Below the pieces are notes generated by a model, which was not told where the DNA came from, did no database searches, and was given only the letters and a program-made list of their open reading frames with translations. This document shows, piece after piece, positions 53,286 to 62,634 of a stretch of 64,000 nucleotides of DNA (position 1 is the stretch's first letter; each line of letters opens with the position of its first letter). A program made the translations under genes and the position numbers. The DNA is taken from contig WPIO01000054.1 of NCBI GenBank assembly GCA_009760855.2, positions 1,731,001 through 1,795,000 of the forward strand, written 5' to 3'. This stretch comes from Cristatella mucedo. Its lineage: Eukaryota; Bryozoa; Phylactolaemata; Cristatellidae.

Positions 53286-54349
53286 ATATGTTAATATTAA
53301 TAATATCAATATAACATTGTGATATTATAATAATATTAATATTATTAATAATACACCTTCGGTTGTAAGCACCCAGATTAAAGAGATGCAGGTTTCGGTC
53401 CCGGAAAGAGTAATCAGGCATAGATGATAGTGCAGAGATACGAAGGAGCAGTAGGGCAGGGCTCGAATGAATTTCCACGGTTGAGGTCGCTCCACTGAGA
53501 TCGTCTGCCTTCGTATTGCACCCTGCCGAGCGCGGCGGTTTTAAGAAGCGGTCGACTGCTCTAGAAACTCCGGAGCCGGAGGGTTTTTAATGCTCTTACG
53601 GTCCTACACCCAAAGACCGCCGCCTCGGAACCGAGGCGCCGGTGTCGGCGTGCGGATGCGACTAATGCAAGCCAGCGTCGCTCTCAGCCAGGCGACCTCC
53701 TTTTTTTTAGAGTTTTAGAGACGCGCAGAGAGGCGCGTCATCGCGAGGCTGCTGCTGCTGCAGCTCGTCGAAGGAGGCGAAGCAGCGTCCGACAGATGGC
53801 GCAGCAGCAGCAGCAGCTGCTGCTGCTCCAGCGTCCGCCGTAGGAAAATATGCAAAGTTCGTCGGTGTAAATTCTTTCGCAAACAGACAGATTACGCCAG
53901 CGGCGGCGACTTCGTCTGCAAACACTTTATCCTGCAAACAGCGTCCTCTCTGCAAACAGAGTCCGCTCTGCAAGCTGGCATTGCATTTGCCGCCCAAGAG
54001 GGCGCTCTCTTGTGTACCTCCTTTCTGAAAAGGATGATTTCAATACACCATTTTGAAGAAACCGGTCCCCGCAGCGCCGAAGGCGGGCCACCCGGCAGCT
54101 TCTTTAGAGGCTGCGTGAAAAGAAATCGCTACCATGAAAAAGAAAAGAAATCGTCATCGGGAAAAGAAATCGCTACCACTACATCGAAAGCCTGTAGCTG
54201 CGCGCTTCGAAGCTACAGAAATGTGGGTTGTTTTTAGATCATCCGACCGAGCATAAGCTCCTTGGAACTTCCTGAAGCATGCATTATCGCCCCCTTCCAA
54301 AAACTACTTTCCCGCTCCCGGAAGCGAGCGTGAATGCGCGAGCGTCCAA
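53286..54349. other. No gene recognised
   Basis: AT-rich ATAATATTAAT stretch to about 53350. CAG/CTG-rich short repeats near 53745-53830 and TTTGCAGA-type repeats near 53880-53980 produce a minus-strand frame that I consider repeat-driven. Confidence 0.4.
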
Positions 54350-54602
54350 GAAGCGGCGTCGCTCAGTCTGGGTCTCACTCCTGGGGTCTGGCGCTCGCGC
54401 GTCGAGATCCATCCGCCGATACCGGGTTCGAGTCCTTCAGCAGACGATTCTTAATTTTCTCGTGCAAGGGCTTGCTCACTTTTAACACGCTACCACTAAC
54501 CATTCGATCCTGCTTCCTTTGCAGCACGTGTAATGTGCCTAAGAAGAGATTAAGCTCTCTGAAGGCACAATGCAAATGCATTATTATTATTATTGTTGTT
54601 AT
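54350..54602 (+). repeat. Chimeric SINE: tRNA-like head plus LINE-A 3' tail
   Basis: The head region has a GGGTTCGAGTCC B box (54423). After about 50 bp comes the LINE-A terminus: ACCACTAACCATTCGATCC, TTTGCAGCACGTGTAATGTG, AAGAGATTAAGCTCTCTG and (ATT)n. Confidence 0.65.
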
Positions 54603-54649
54603 TATTAAGGGCGATGTACGACGCTTTAGTTCTTCTGCCCCTATCGCTT

Positions 54650-54735
54650 TTCTGCCCTTGTGCTCCTTTTACATAATATGTAAAGTGCCTCGAGAGGGCT
54701 TTAGCTCGTTTAGGGTAATAATAATAATAATAGTA
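54650..54735 (+). mobile_element. LINE-A 3' tail, short
   Basis: TACATAATATGTAAAGTGCC, then GAGAGGGCTTTAGCTCG and an ATAATAATA run where it meets the next, inverted tail. Confidence 0.65.
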
Positions 54736-54880
54736 ATAGTAGTAATACATTTGTATAGGGTCCTCAGAGAACTCAAATCTCTTTCTATGCACTTTACATT
54801 TGCTGCAAAGGAAGCACGATCGAACGATCAATGGTTGCACGCTCAATGTCAACGAGCATATAGTCAACGAGGTCGCTTGG
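54716..54880 (-). mobile_element. LINE-A 3' tail, minus strand, facing the previous tail
   Basis: AATAATAGTAATAGTAG, CCTCAGAGAACTCAAATCTC, CACTTTACATTTGCTGCAAA and GATCGAACGATCAATGGTTG. Tail-to-tail with 54650-54735 through a shared ATA run. Confidence 0.75.
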
Positions 54881-55164
54881 AAAATACCTTATTTCTATTA
54901 TTATTATTGCTGTTATTAATGGCATGCTAACGCATAGATAGAGCTGCTTGATCAGGCTCGGTAAATCGTCCTTGCTGCACCCCGGCGTCACCTGCTTGCT
55001 ACGAGCGCTTCCCTTTACAGCGGGCTCTTGCCGACCGGCGACGCCTCCACGCGGACGTACCTAATGGCGCCGACGCTGCTTCCGGTGCGGACAGACACGA
55101 CCGTCGCCCCGCCCCGCGCTTCGGGGCAGCGCCAGCCGCTCGCCAGAGGCCGCCATTCACTCAC

Positions 55165-55288
55165 TTTGGCTCTCCGGGTACTTGTCCGTCATGACGGAGA
55201 CGAGCTGCAGCACGCAGTCGTCGCAGTCGACGTCGGGTATGTTAACGGTGACGTACGCCGTCGTATTCTGGCACACACCGACCGGGAA
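55165..55288 (-). CDS. Host gene A, exon 4 (phase 0 to 1)
   Basis: The acceptor TTCGCGCGCAG precedes 55288 and the donor GTGAGT follows 55165. The 41 codons read VCQNTTAYVTVNIPDVDCDD and CVLQLVSVMTDKYPESQ. The PDVDCxDCxLQLxSVMTDK block is a hallmark of the LPMO-like family suggested by exons 1-3. The next exon must start in phase 1 and was not found. Confidence 0.75.
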
Positions 55289-55420
55289 CTGCGCGCGAAA
55301 GACGGAAGCTGTCGACGTTGCACTCGCCGCCGCCAGCGCCGCCGCCGCCGCGGCACTGGCGGCTGCGCTGGGCTTCGCTGCTCGCAGGAGACGGCGGCGG
55401 CGGCCGCCGCAGTAGCCCCG

Positions 55421-55580
55421 GAAGTTAGATGCTCGCTCTTCACGACTGCGGTCGTGGGTTCAAATCGTGCAGCGGCCGGCCGGGCGAGCGAGCCTTCGTT
55501 GCCGACTGCAAGCGGCAGTGGCGACAGCCGTTTTAAGGCACTTCTGCCGCCGTATACGCGTGAGACTGTTAAAATGGCTA
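55421..55580 (+). repeat. SINE-A copy
   Basis: Inside intron 3 of gene A. B box GGTTCAAATCG, body TGCAAGCGGCAGTGGCGACA and tail GACTGTTAAAATGGCTAAT. Confidence 0.75.
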
Positions 55581-56403
55581 ATATTGCCTTGTCTACTTGG
55601 AAGAGGTTTCAGTGGCACTGCACTCATTGCCTAAGCGGCTTCCGGTATGCGGCATGCGGTAGCCAATCGAATTCACTTCAAGAAACAAAGAGAAGTTGTT
55701 TGCTAAATCGTTAGTTAATTTTTTTGCAATTAATTTCGTTTGCTAATTGTTTGCAACAGGTATACATTGTATAGCTGAGTCAGCAGGGCAGTCCAGGATG
55801 TAAGTAGCGTGAAAGTAGCTGCTCAGAGCGGAAGGCTGGAAGCAATGTGCCACAGTTGGCAGCAGGAGACAAGATGCTGTTGCGTGAGCCTCGTGGAAGT
55901 GAATTTCAAAGTCTAGGACCTGCACAGCAAAGGCATCTGTCGCCGAATGTCTTTTAGCGAAGGAACGAAAGAGCTAATTTATTGTCCCTACAGGACCTGA
56001 GGGCACGAGGAGGCTAAAATAATGTTGAGCATACAGCTTACAATAGATACACATACAATGCCATATACAACATAAGGCAGAACAGTCGAGCCGGTTTTGA
56101 AGAAGCCAAGTCACGGTGGGTGACCTCGTGGGTCGGCGTAAGAATTGTGTTCGCTGTATTGGTTGAGCGACCATAAGCCATCTGAGCTCCTCCAGCAGAG
56201 GAGACGCGTGGCTGAACCTCTGGAATTTGCTGACATTTGCCCTGCAGCCATATTCTCGTCACCAGACGCAGAGGCTCGTTGGCTTTTCCAGGTATCCACC
56301 AGCTGCTGAACTGAACTGCATTAGTCCAGCCTGGTAAGGTCTAGGAAGCTTGTAAGGTCCGAGGAAGTTTTAAGGAGTGTTTTGAGGTTTCCGAAGCTTG
56401 AGC
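55581..56403. other. Intron 3 of gene A, nothing recognised
   Basis: Several short open frames without domains. Confidence 0.45.
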
Positions 56404-56633
56404 CGCGGTGGCACACTAGGTAAGGCAGTTGCTTTTCACGACCTCGGTCTCGAACTTGTGGGCTCGAATCCTGCAGTGGTGAGCCTTTATTTATATTTTT
56501 ATGTTTATATTTATATATTCGTATTTATATTTATATATTTTAAATAATTTATTATCCTTTATTGTCGCTGCAGGCTGGCTGGCGATGGCCGCGAAAGGCT
56601 TTTCTGTCGCTATACAAAAAGAGGCTGCCTTAG
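56404..56633 (+). repeat. SINE-A copy split by AT-rich expansion
   Basis: Intact head (CGCGGTGGCACACTAGGTAA, B box GGCTCGAATCC), then a (TTTATAT)n expansion at 56486-56560, then the body and tail (GATGGCCGCGAAAGGC, TCTGTCGCTATACAAAAAGA). Confidence 0.8.
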
Positions 56634-57057
56634 ATCACGTGGTATTTTTCTTAGCACGACCTTTAGCAATCCATAAAGATGGACGGCATCCAATCATGGG
56701 CAGGTATCGAACGCTGTCGATTAACGGCGGCAATGGTCTTCTTGGGGGTTATTTCAACACGTCAATCAATTGCGCACGAAGGCACCTAAATTGAAGCACA
56801 CAATGACGATCGCAAAACTCGCACCGTCATTTAGTTAGTAAAGTCTTACAATCCAGCCGTACGCTGAGGGTTTCCTATGAGCAGTAGTTTGGGTTCATAA
56901 TCGTTGGGGATAAGATAATCGGCCGAAATCTATTCTCGAATCTCTGCACTGCACTATTAGTAGGTGCATACATTCAGTTTTATTAGCCAGTTCCTGCAGC
57001 TGACTCCGATGGCTTTAAGGACAAGTACAGCGGGTAATCGTCAGCATAGAATAACCA
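56634..57057. other. Intron 3 of gene A, nothing recognised
   Basis: No repeat or coding signature. Confidence 0.45.
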
Positions 57058-57218
57058 GCTGATCTAAGGCAGCCTCTGTTTGTATAGCGACAGAAGAGCC
57101 TTGACGGCTATCACCACCGCTTGCAGTGGCGATACAGGATCGCCCACCGCAGGAATCGAACCCACGACCTCGGGGCCGAGGTCGTGAAAAGCAACCACCT
57201 TACCTAGCGAGCCGCGAT
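57058..57218 (-). repeat. SINE-A copy, minus strand
   Basis: One of the best copies. Minus-strand head CGCGGCTCGCTAGGTAAGGT, B box GGTTCGATTCC, body CACTGCAAGCGGTGGTGATA, tail TTTAGATCAGC-like end with A/T flank. Confidence 0.87.
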
Positions 57219-57555
57219 GAATAGTGTCACACTCGGCAGACAGACGGAGCAGGCCGATGGCAGTGACGACGCAATCACCATCTTGCATCTGCTCAAATTT
57301 CGTCGATCTAACGGAGGAGCGGATGTTTCAGCGGAGCAGCGTCGCATGAATTCTGGAAGAAATTTCTCGTGTACTTCCTTCGTGTCAATGTGGTCCGCGA
57401 AGCGCTCAGCAAAAATCTGTTCGACAAACTTGGCAAGAAATTTGGACGATGAGAGATAGTTTGCTAGGACCTCAGAACTTCGTTTCAGGCTTTCAAATAT
57501 TTTTCTTTTGTATGCTTGTACGTGCTGACCAATTGTGCATGTGGCTTACCAATTG
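57219..57555. other. Intron 3 of gene A, nothing recognised
   Basis: One 80-codon frame overlaps the SINE edge; no domain. Confidence 0.4.
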
Positions 57556-57687
57556 AAATGCCTCCAATCTAGCACAGGTAAAGCGCCTATATTTTGTCAG
57601 TTATTTTGTATATATATGTATATGTATATATATACAAAATAACTGACAAAATATAGGCGCTTTACTTGTGCTAGATTGGAGGCATTT
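57556..57687. repeat. 132-bp inverted repeat, 66-bp arms, almost no loop
   Basis: The left arm begins AAATGCCTCCAATCTAGCAC, and its complement ends at 57687 (GTGCTAGATTGGAGGCATTT). The arms differ at about three positions: one A/G in the outer part and two near the centre. Confidence 0.93.
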
Positions 57688-57744
57688 ATGAATTACATAT
57701 ATTTTGTATCTATATTGTATGTATACATATATTTTGTATATAGG

Positions 57745-57814
57745 CACTAATGAATTACATATATTTTGTATATATATATATATATATATACAAAATATAT
57801 GTAATTCATTAGTG
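57745..57814. repeat. Perfect 70-bp palindrome
   Basis: CACTAATGAATTACATATAT at the left end is mirrored by its exact complement ending at 57814. The centre is (TA)n. It adjoins the 3' end of a minus-strand SINE-B. Confidence 0.95.
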
Positions 57815-57955
57815 TAACGCCCTAACAGACTTTAGTCTCTATCCAGACGCTTCACATATGCCATGGGGCTCGAGCCCACGACCTCAATCAACAACCGCAT
57901 TCACCTTGACCTTGGTCAGGGTGAAAACCTTAGCCACTGGCCCGAATCAGCTCTT
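57806..57955 (-). repeat. SINE-B copy, minus strand
   Basis: Minus-strand: CTAAGGTTTTCACCCTGACC, B box GGGCTCGAGCCCC, 3' part GTGAAGCGTCTGGATAGAGA with a TTAGGGCGTTACACTAATGA end. The end merges into the perfect palindrome. Confidence 0.75.
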
Positions 57956-58282
57956 AGGGAGCCATACCAATTTCATAGTTTTATAAAAAAAAAAAATAAC
58001 ATGATTACTATTGCCAGTACGTCGGCCTCGCAAGCGCCAATAAGTCGTATAAACTTTGCCGGCGGCCTTGAATCGACGAGGGGCGGCGGCCCTCGTTCTC
58101 GCTAGCTGCTCCGAACGTTAGCGATGCACATCGACGGCGCGTTCATCCGTGTTTAATTTACAATTTACATCTGGGATTTCGGCATGCAATGATGAGAAGC
58201 TGGAGCCACGCCGCGAGTCGATTTAACTGCAGACGACTTAGTCGGCTTAACAGCGGGTTCAACAGCAGACAACTTTCGGTCA

Positions 58283-58319
<37 letters not shown>

Positions 58320-58338
58320 GAATATATATATATATATA
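57956..58338. other. Intron 3 of gene A, nothing recognised
   Basis: An A-run near 57987 and (TA)n at 58287-58338 are the only marked features. Confidence 0.5.
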
Positions 58339-58474
58339 ATTCATTTATATAGTGCCCCAAGAGAACTTAATCTCTATTCAGTCGCTTTAAATATGCCTCG
58401 GGGCTCGAGCCCACGACCTCAGTCAGACCTTGGTCGGGGCGAGCACCTTAACCGCTATACCAAACCAGACGTCA
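58339..58474 (-). repeat. SINE-B copy, minus strand
   Basis: Minus-strand: TTTGGTATAGCGGTTAAGGT head with a good A box, GGGCTCGAGCCCC B box, 3' part AAGCGACTGAATAGAGATTA and CTTGGGGCACTATATAAATG. Confidence 0.8.
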
Positions 58475-58673
58475 ATTTAGCGGTTGGAGATCACGAGCGA
58501 ATAATGGCCGACGGAGTTCTCGCCCGATTTCTTACGACCAGCTGCGCGCGCCTGCCTTCACGGCCTCGCGCGTGGTGTCACCGTCTGCGAGGAGGTCGCC
58601 CTCTGAGCCCACTGGCGGACTCGGCGCCCTGAGCTCGCCGCGTCGCGTCTGGGGCCGCCGTGACCGCGCTTAC

Positions 58674-58807
58674 GTCACTGAGACTGGAGACGTTCAGGCC
58701 ACAGTTGAGGCCGCGTGCCCACGCGTCGGCGTGCGGCACGTGATCTAGCAGGAGGCAGCTCTTGGTCACGTGGCTCTTTCGGAACAGCCGGAACGCCGTC
58801 GGAGCGC
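58674..58807 (-). CDS. Host gene A, exon 3 (phase 1 to 0)
   Basis: The acceptor CGTCGCTTGCAG precedes 58807 and the donor GTAAGC follows 58674. The translation includes FRLFRKSHVTKSCLLLDHVP, then HADAWARGLNCGLNVSSLSD. The SCxLLDHxPH motif is characteristic of the LPMO-like family; NVS is a sequon. Confidence 0.78.
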
Positions 58808-59679
58808 CTGCAAGCGACGGCGGCTGCGGCGGCTGCGACGGCTTCGAACAGCGAGCGCGAAAGCCGCGACGAAAAGCGAGCGCTCAGCCGCGCCCCCTGG
58901 TGTCGTCCGCTCGAACCGGGGCGTGGCCAGGAGTTTTATCTATCGTTGAGGTGCCGAGCTCAGACCCAAGTCGATTGCCGTTCGATGACGGCTTCAGGGT
59001 CACGCGCGCTCGCTCGTACGCTCTCGTTTTTCCAAAGTCTCTACGCCGGCGGTGCGCTGCGTCCGCTAGGTTTTCAGCTACCGCGTAGCTGAGTAATTTG
59101 CGAACACTACACTACACAGGCGCACGTTCGCGTAGTGATTCAAAGAATCGGGTCACTCTGGAGAGCAGCGTGCAAATGCAAGAGCCGGCTCGCTGTGCTG
59201 GCTCCTCTCGCTGTGCTGGCTCGGCACCACCTGCCGCGTCTAGCAGGACGCAGTTGGTCGACCGGTACCGCCTCGGCTGCTACGACCTTGCTTACGACCG
59301 CTTCGGCTTGAAGCCGGCGCGCTCGCAGCGGCGGGCTCCTTGGACCGGCCAGCTTACTGCAGGCGGCTCGGCGCGAGGGTCGACTGGGACGCTCTCACGG
59401 AAGGGAGGAGCGGTGGCAAGCGTCTCAAGGCGGTCCGCTGCACTGCGGGCCGACTAGCCGCGGGAGGATGTTGGCGGCCGACCGGCCGGCCGGCGGCAAG
59501 GCGAGGCGAGGCGAGAGGCGAGATGAGGGCACCGGCCGGCAGGCACCGCTGACTTCCGGGCATGCCTCGCGTCTAGGAGGCGAGCGGGTTCCCCGGCAGC
59601 TCGAACGCGCGAGTTTCAACTTCGCCGGAAGCGAGCTGCGCCGCCGGAAGCACCGCTGCCGGCAGCGGCATCCGCTCAC
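58808..59679. other. Intron 2 of gene A, nothing recognised
   Basis: Very GC-rich. Multiple overlapping long frames are compositional. Short GGCGAGGCGAGG-type repeats near 59500. Confidence 0.5.
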
Positions 59680-59773
59680 CCTCGTGATAAATGGTCTCCT
59701 CAAATCGCAGCGTCATCGGTCCCGGCGCGACCACCGTGTACTGCTCGCTGTCTCCGCTGCCGCACGGTCCGAC
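59680..59773 (-). CDS. Host gene A, exon 2 (phase 0 to 1)
   Basis: The acceptor CGTCTCTCAG precedes 59773 and the donor GTGAGC follows 59680. The 31 codons read VGPCGSGDSEQYTVVAPGPM and TLRFEETIYHEG. GNK-VGPCG across the exon 1/2 border and the E-(E/T)-I-x-H-x-G motif fit LPMO-like proteins, where the second His could belong to the copper brace. Confidence 0.8.
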
Positions 59774-60061
59774 CTGAGAGACGCGCCGCCGCGAGGCGGA
59801 TGCTGGCAACGGCGAGGCGGCGGCATCCGCGAGGCGGCAGCGCGTGGCGCTAGCATCCGCGCAGCTGCTGCCGCACGCAGCAGCGCTGAGCGTCGGCCGC
59901 GTGACAGCAGCAGCGGCTGGGCGCCCCTACGCGGCCGCCGGCCGGCCGGGCGCTAGCGCGCAATGCGGCCTCGCCGCCCTCGCCACCCGCCCGCCGTCGC
60001 TCAGCGCGCACGCTCCGAGCTCCGAGCGGCGGCTTGGCGCGTGGCCTTGGCCTTGGCTCAC

Positions 60062-60175
60062 CTTGTTGCCGCTGTTGCCGTTCATCGGCATCGGGCAGAC
60101 GAGGCGGGCGTGCCCGCGCACGCCCGCGAACTGCGAAAGAAGCGCGAGGGCTGCCCACGATGCGACCGACGCCAT
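60062..60175 (-). CDS. Host gene A, exon 1: signal peptide and N-terminal His of an LPMO-like protein
   Basis: The ATG at 60175 starts a signal peptide (basic-free n-region, WAALALLSQFAG core) with a predicted cleavage after Val-Arg-Gly, leaving mature His-Ala-Arg-Leu-Val-Cys-Pro as N-terminus. An N-terminal His exposed by signal cleavage is the defining feature of lytic polysaccharide monooxygenases, whose copper brace uses the amino group and side chain of His1. The exon ends GNSGNK followed by GTGAGC at 60061. Exons 1-4 (38 + 31 + 45 + 41 codons) chain in phase and resemble the animal/bacterial SCE4755-type LPMO-like family. I name this from memory of its motif order (HARLxCP, GNKxGPCG, WEExIxHPG-like, LLDxxPH, PDVxCxxC). 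Enzymatic activity is not established for that group. The gene's 3' end was not found. Confidence 0.75.
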
Positions 60176-60418
60176 CGCTTCGACGACGAGCTGGACAGAC
60201 GGACGGACGGACGGACGAATGAATGACGCGAGCCGTTACCTAAGCGCTTGCACGGCGCACCGCCAACTGCGGGCGGGGGGGGGCGGACGCAGCGGCGGGT
60301 GCACGCGCCTTTTGACCTCGCCTGCGGCGGCTTATCTCGATTGCGGCAGATAGGGCGACGGGCCAATTTCGTCTGCGGACGGCCGACCTCAAGAGGGGGC
60401 GCTGACGTCTGGCGTTAA

Positions 60419-60461
60419 CGAGCGAGAGAGAGCGAGCGAGAGAGAGAGAGAGAGAGAGAGA
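60419..60461. repeat. (GA)n microsatellite
   Basis: GAGAGAGCGAGCGAGAGAGA-type run upstream of gene A. Confidence 0.9.
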
Positions 60462-60935
60462 GCATTCGCGAGAGTGGGAGAAACGGCCGCTCGTCCATCT
60501 ACCCGTCCGCAAGCAGCGACCGTCGCAGTTTTGTAGCCATGTTTGTGAAAACCTCTGTCCAGCTCTGTCGGCTCGCTCGCTCAGAAGAAACGGTGTCCGA
60601 GCGAGCCGCGGTCAATCGCTGCCTTCGCCGAGAATGGAAGCTTGATAGATGGGAAATTCCTCAAAACCACAATCGCATGTGCAGACGGCGCTTCTTTAGG
60701 CACGAAGCCACTATCAGACGCCGCCGCTGCCGCAGCTGCCTCATCGATGCAAGCTAACTCGATGCAAAGACGCTTATGTAATTCCCACACTTACTGGCAC
60801 GGCCAGGGAAGCCAGCAGGAAGCTGCCGGAAGCGTTCTCGCCTCTCGTATGCGTCGATGCGCCGCGTGCGATCCACGCGTGCGCCAGACCTGCGGCAGCC
60901 ATGAGGCGTGTCTCTCTCCGGCGCAGCGGCGAGCT

Positions 60936-60936
<1 letters not shown>

Positions 60937-60986
<50 letters not shown>
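60937..60986. repeat. (GCC)n triplet repeat
   Basis: About 16 GCC units. Confidence 0.95.
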
Positions 60987-60988
<2 letters not shown>

Positions 60989-61179
60989 AGTGAACGTCAG
61001 CGTCCGCTGCTCAGTGGCCGAGCGCGGGCACCGCTGCAAGCGGCTGCGCCGCTCATCGTGGATTCACCGGCTCGCGCTGAGTCACCTCGCCGCCGCGCCT
61101 CGCCGGTAACATTTCGCCGGAAGAAATGCGCCTCGCGAGGCGGATCGCGAAGAGCCAATCCTGATCATCCAGGAAATTC

Positions 61180-61201
61180 GCGGCGACGACGACGACGACG
61201 A

Positions 61202-61233
<32 letters not shown>
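61180..61233. repeat. (GAC)n/(GCC)n triplet repeat
   Basis: ACGACG units turning into CCGCCG units. Confidence 0.93.
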
Positions 61234-61234
<1 letters not shown>

Positions 61235-61804
61235 AACGTCCTTTCCGATGAGAAAGACGCCGCAGCGCTGCTAGTGCGTACTTAGCACTCCGGAAAGGAA
61301 AAGCCATTACCGCTCCCTTCAGCCATGGCCGCTCCCTGAAGCGTTTCTCGCAGCTGGATTAGCTAATTAGCCGCCGATAATCAGCCGGCGGCCATTCATT
61401 GTTGGGATTCATTTGCGGCCTTTCATCGTCGGCCTTTAGCTGCCCAGCTGCCAGGGACGCCGCAAGGAACGTCAAAGCATCACCTCGCTTTGGAGGGAGA
61501 CTACGCACAAACGCCGCCGCCGCCGCCTCCCTCGATTTCGCCACTGGCCTCGTGCGGAGGCCGGAAGTGTCGAAGTGAAACGACGCGCGATTCGTCCGGC
61601 GAACGCCCAATTGGAGAGCGAGACAGTCAACGGAGCACTCGAGCCGGCACTCGCAGCTCGGATTCGAATCACGTCAGCGTATTCCTCCTTTCTCTCAGGA
61701 GAGCTTCTAGGTGGCAAGCCCACAGGATTCGTCTCGCCGCTTTCAAGCTCGGGATGCTGGCGAGAAGCGGAACGTCACAATATCGCCTCGCTTGAGAGGG
61801 AGAC

Positions 61805-61947
61805 AGGGCGGTTGCTTTCATGACCTCGGTCCCGATGTCGTGGGTTCCATTCCTGAGGTGGGCGATCCTCTATCGCCACTGCAAGCGGTGGTGATAGCCG
61901 TAAAGGCTCTTCTGTCGCTATACAAAACGAGGCTGTTTAATCAGCTA
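61805..61947 (+). repeat. SINE-A copy
   Basis: GGCGGTTGCTTTCATGACC, B box GGTTCCATTCC, GGCGATCCTCTATCGCCACT, CAAGCGGTGGTGATAGCC and TCTGTCGCTATACAAAACGA, ending GTTTAATCAGCTA. This is a near-consensus body and tail with the A box missing. Confidence 0.87.
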
Positions 61948-62139
61948 TGATTTCTATTCATTTATTTTTATTAACCTTAGACGGACGTGCAATTCGAGCC
62001 GTCCCCACTCGATTGCTTTCCGGTGTCTCAAAGCGAGGCGGCTTACGGCTGTTTGTGCGCGGATCATGCTAAGCGAATCTTGAACGCGGAGCAGCACACT
62101 CGCCGAGTATGCTGAGGACTACCACCGGTCTCATATACA

Positions 62140-62418
<279 letters not shown>

Positions 62419-62634
62419 ACGTATATCTGCCTGCGGCCGCGAGTTTCCTCTCCCTCAGTCTTCGCGAAAACTGAGTGGCGTCAGTCGCCGCTGCATCACG
62501 TGAGCGCAGGGGCGCTTCCGGAGACTTCGCTCGCTGCAGGGCGGTTGCGGCCGGGCGATTTCGGCGAGGGAGTCGCCGCTGCAGCGCCGGAAGGGTGAGC
62601 TAACAGGGCAACCGCGAGGCGACCGCGCGCGGCG

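Larger units (their letters stand above)
60176..62149. other. Intergenic GC-rich region between two divergent host genes
   Basis: Probably contains the promoters of gene A (minus) and the GPCR (plus). Holds (GA)n, (GCC)n and (ACG)n runs and one SINE-A. Long frames on all strands here are compositional. Confidence 0.5.

Noticed and set aside
53707..53997. Ala/Gln-rich minus-strand frame as a coding exon
   Set aside because: Derived from CAG/CTG and TTTGCAGA short repeats; no splice sites or domain.
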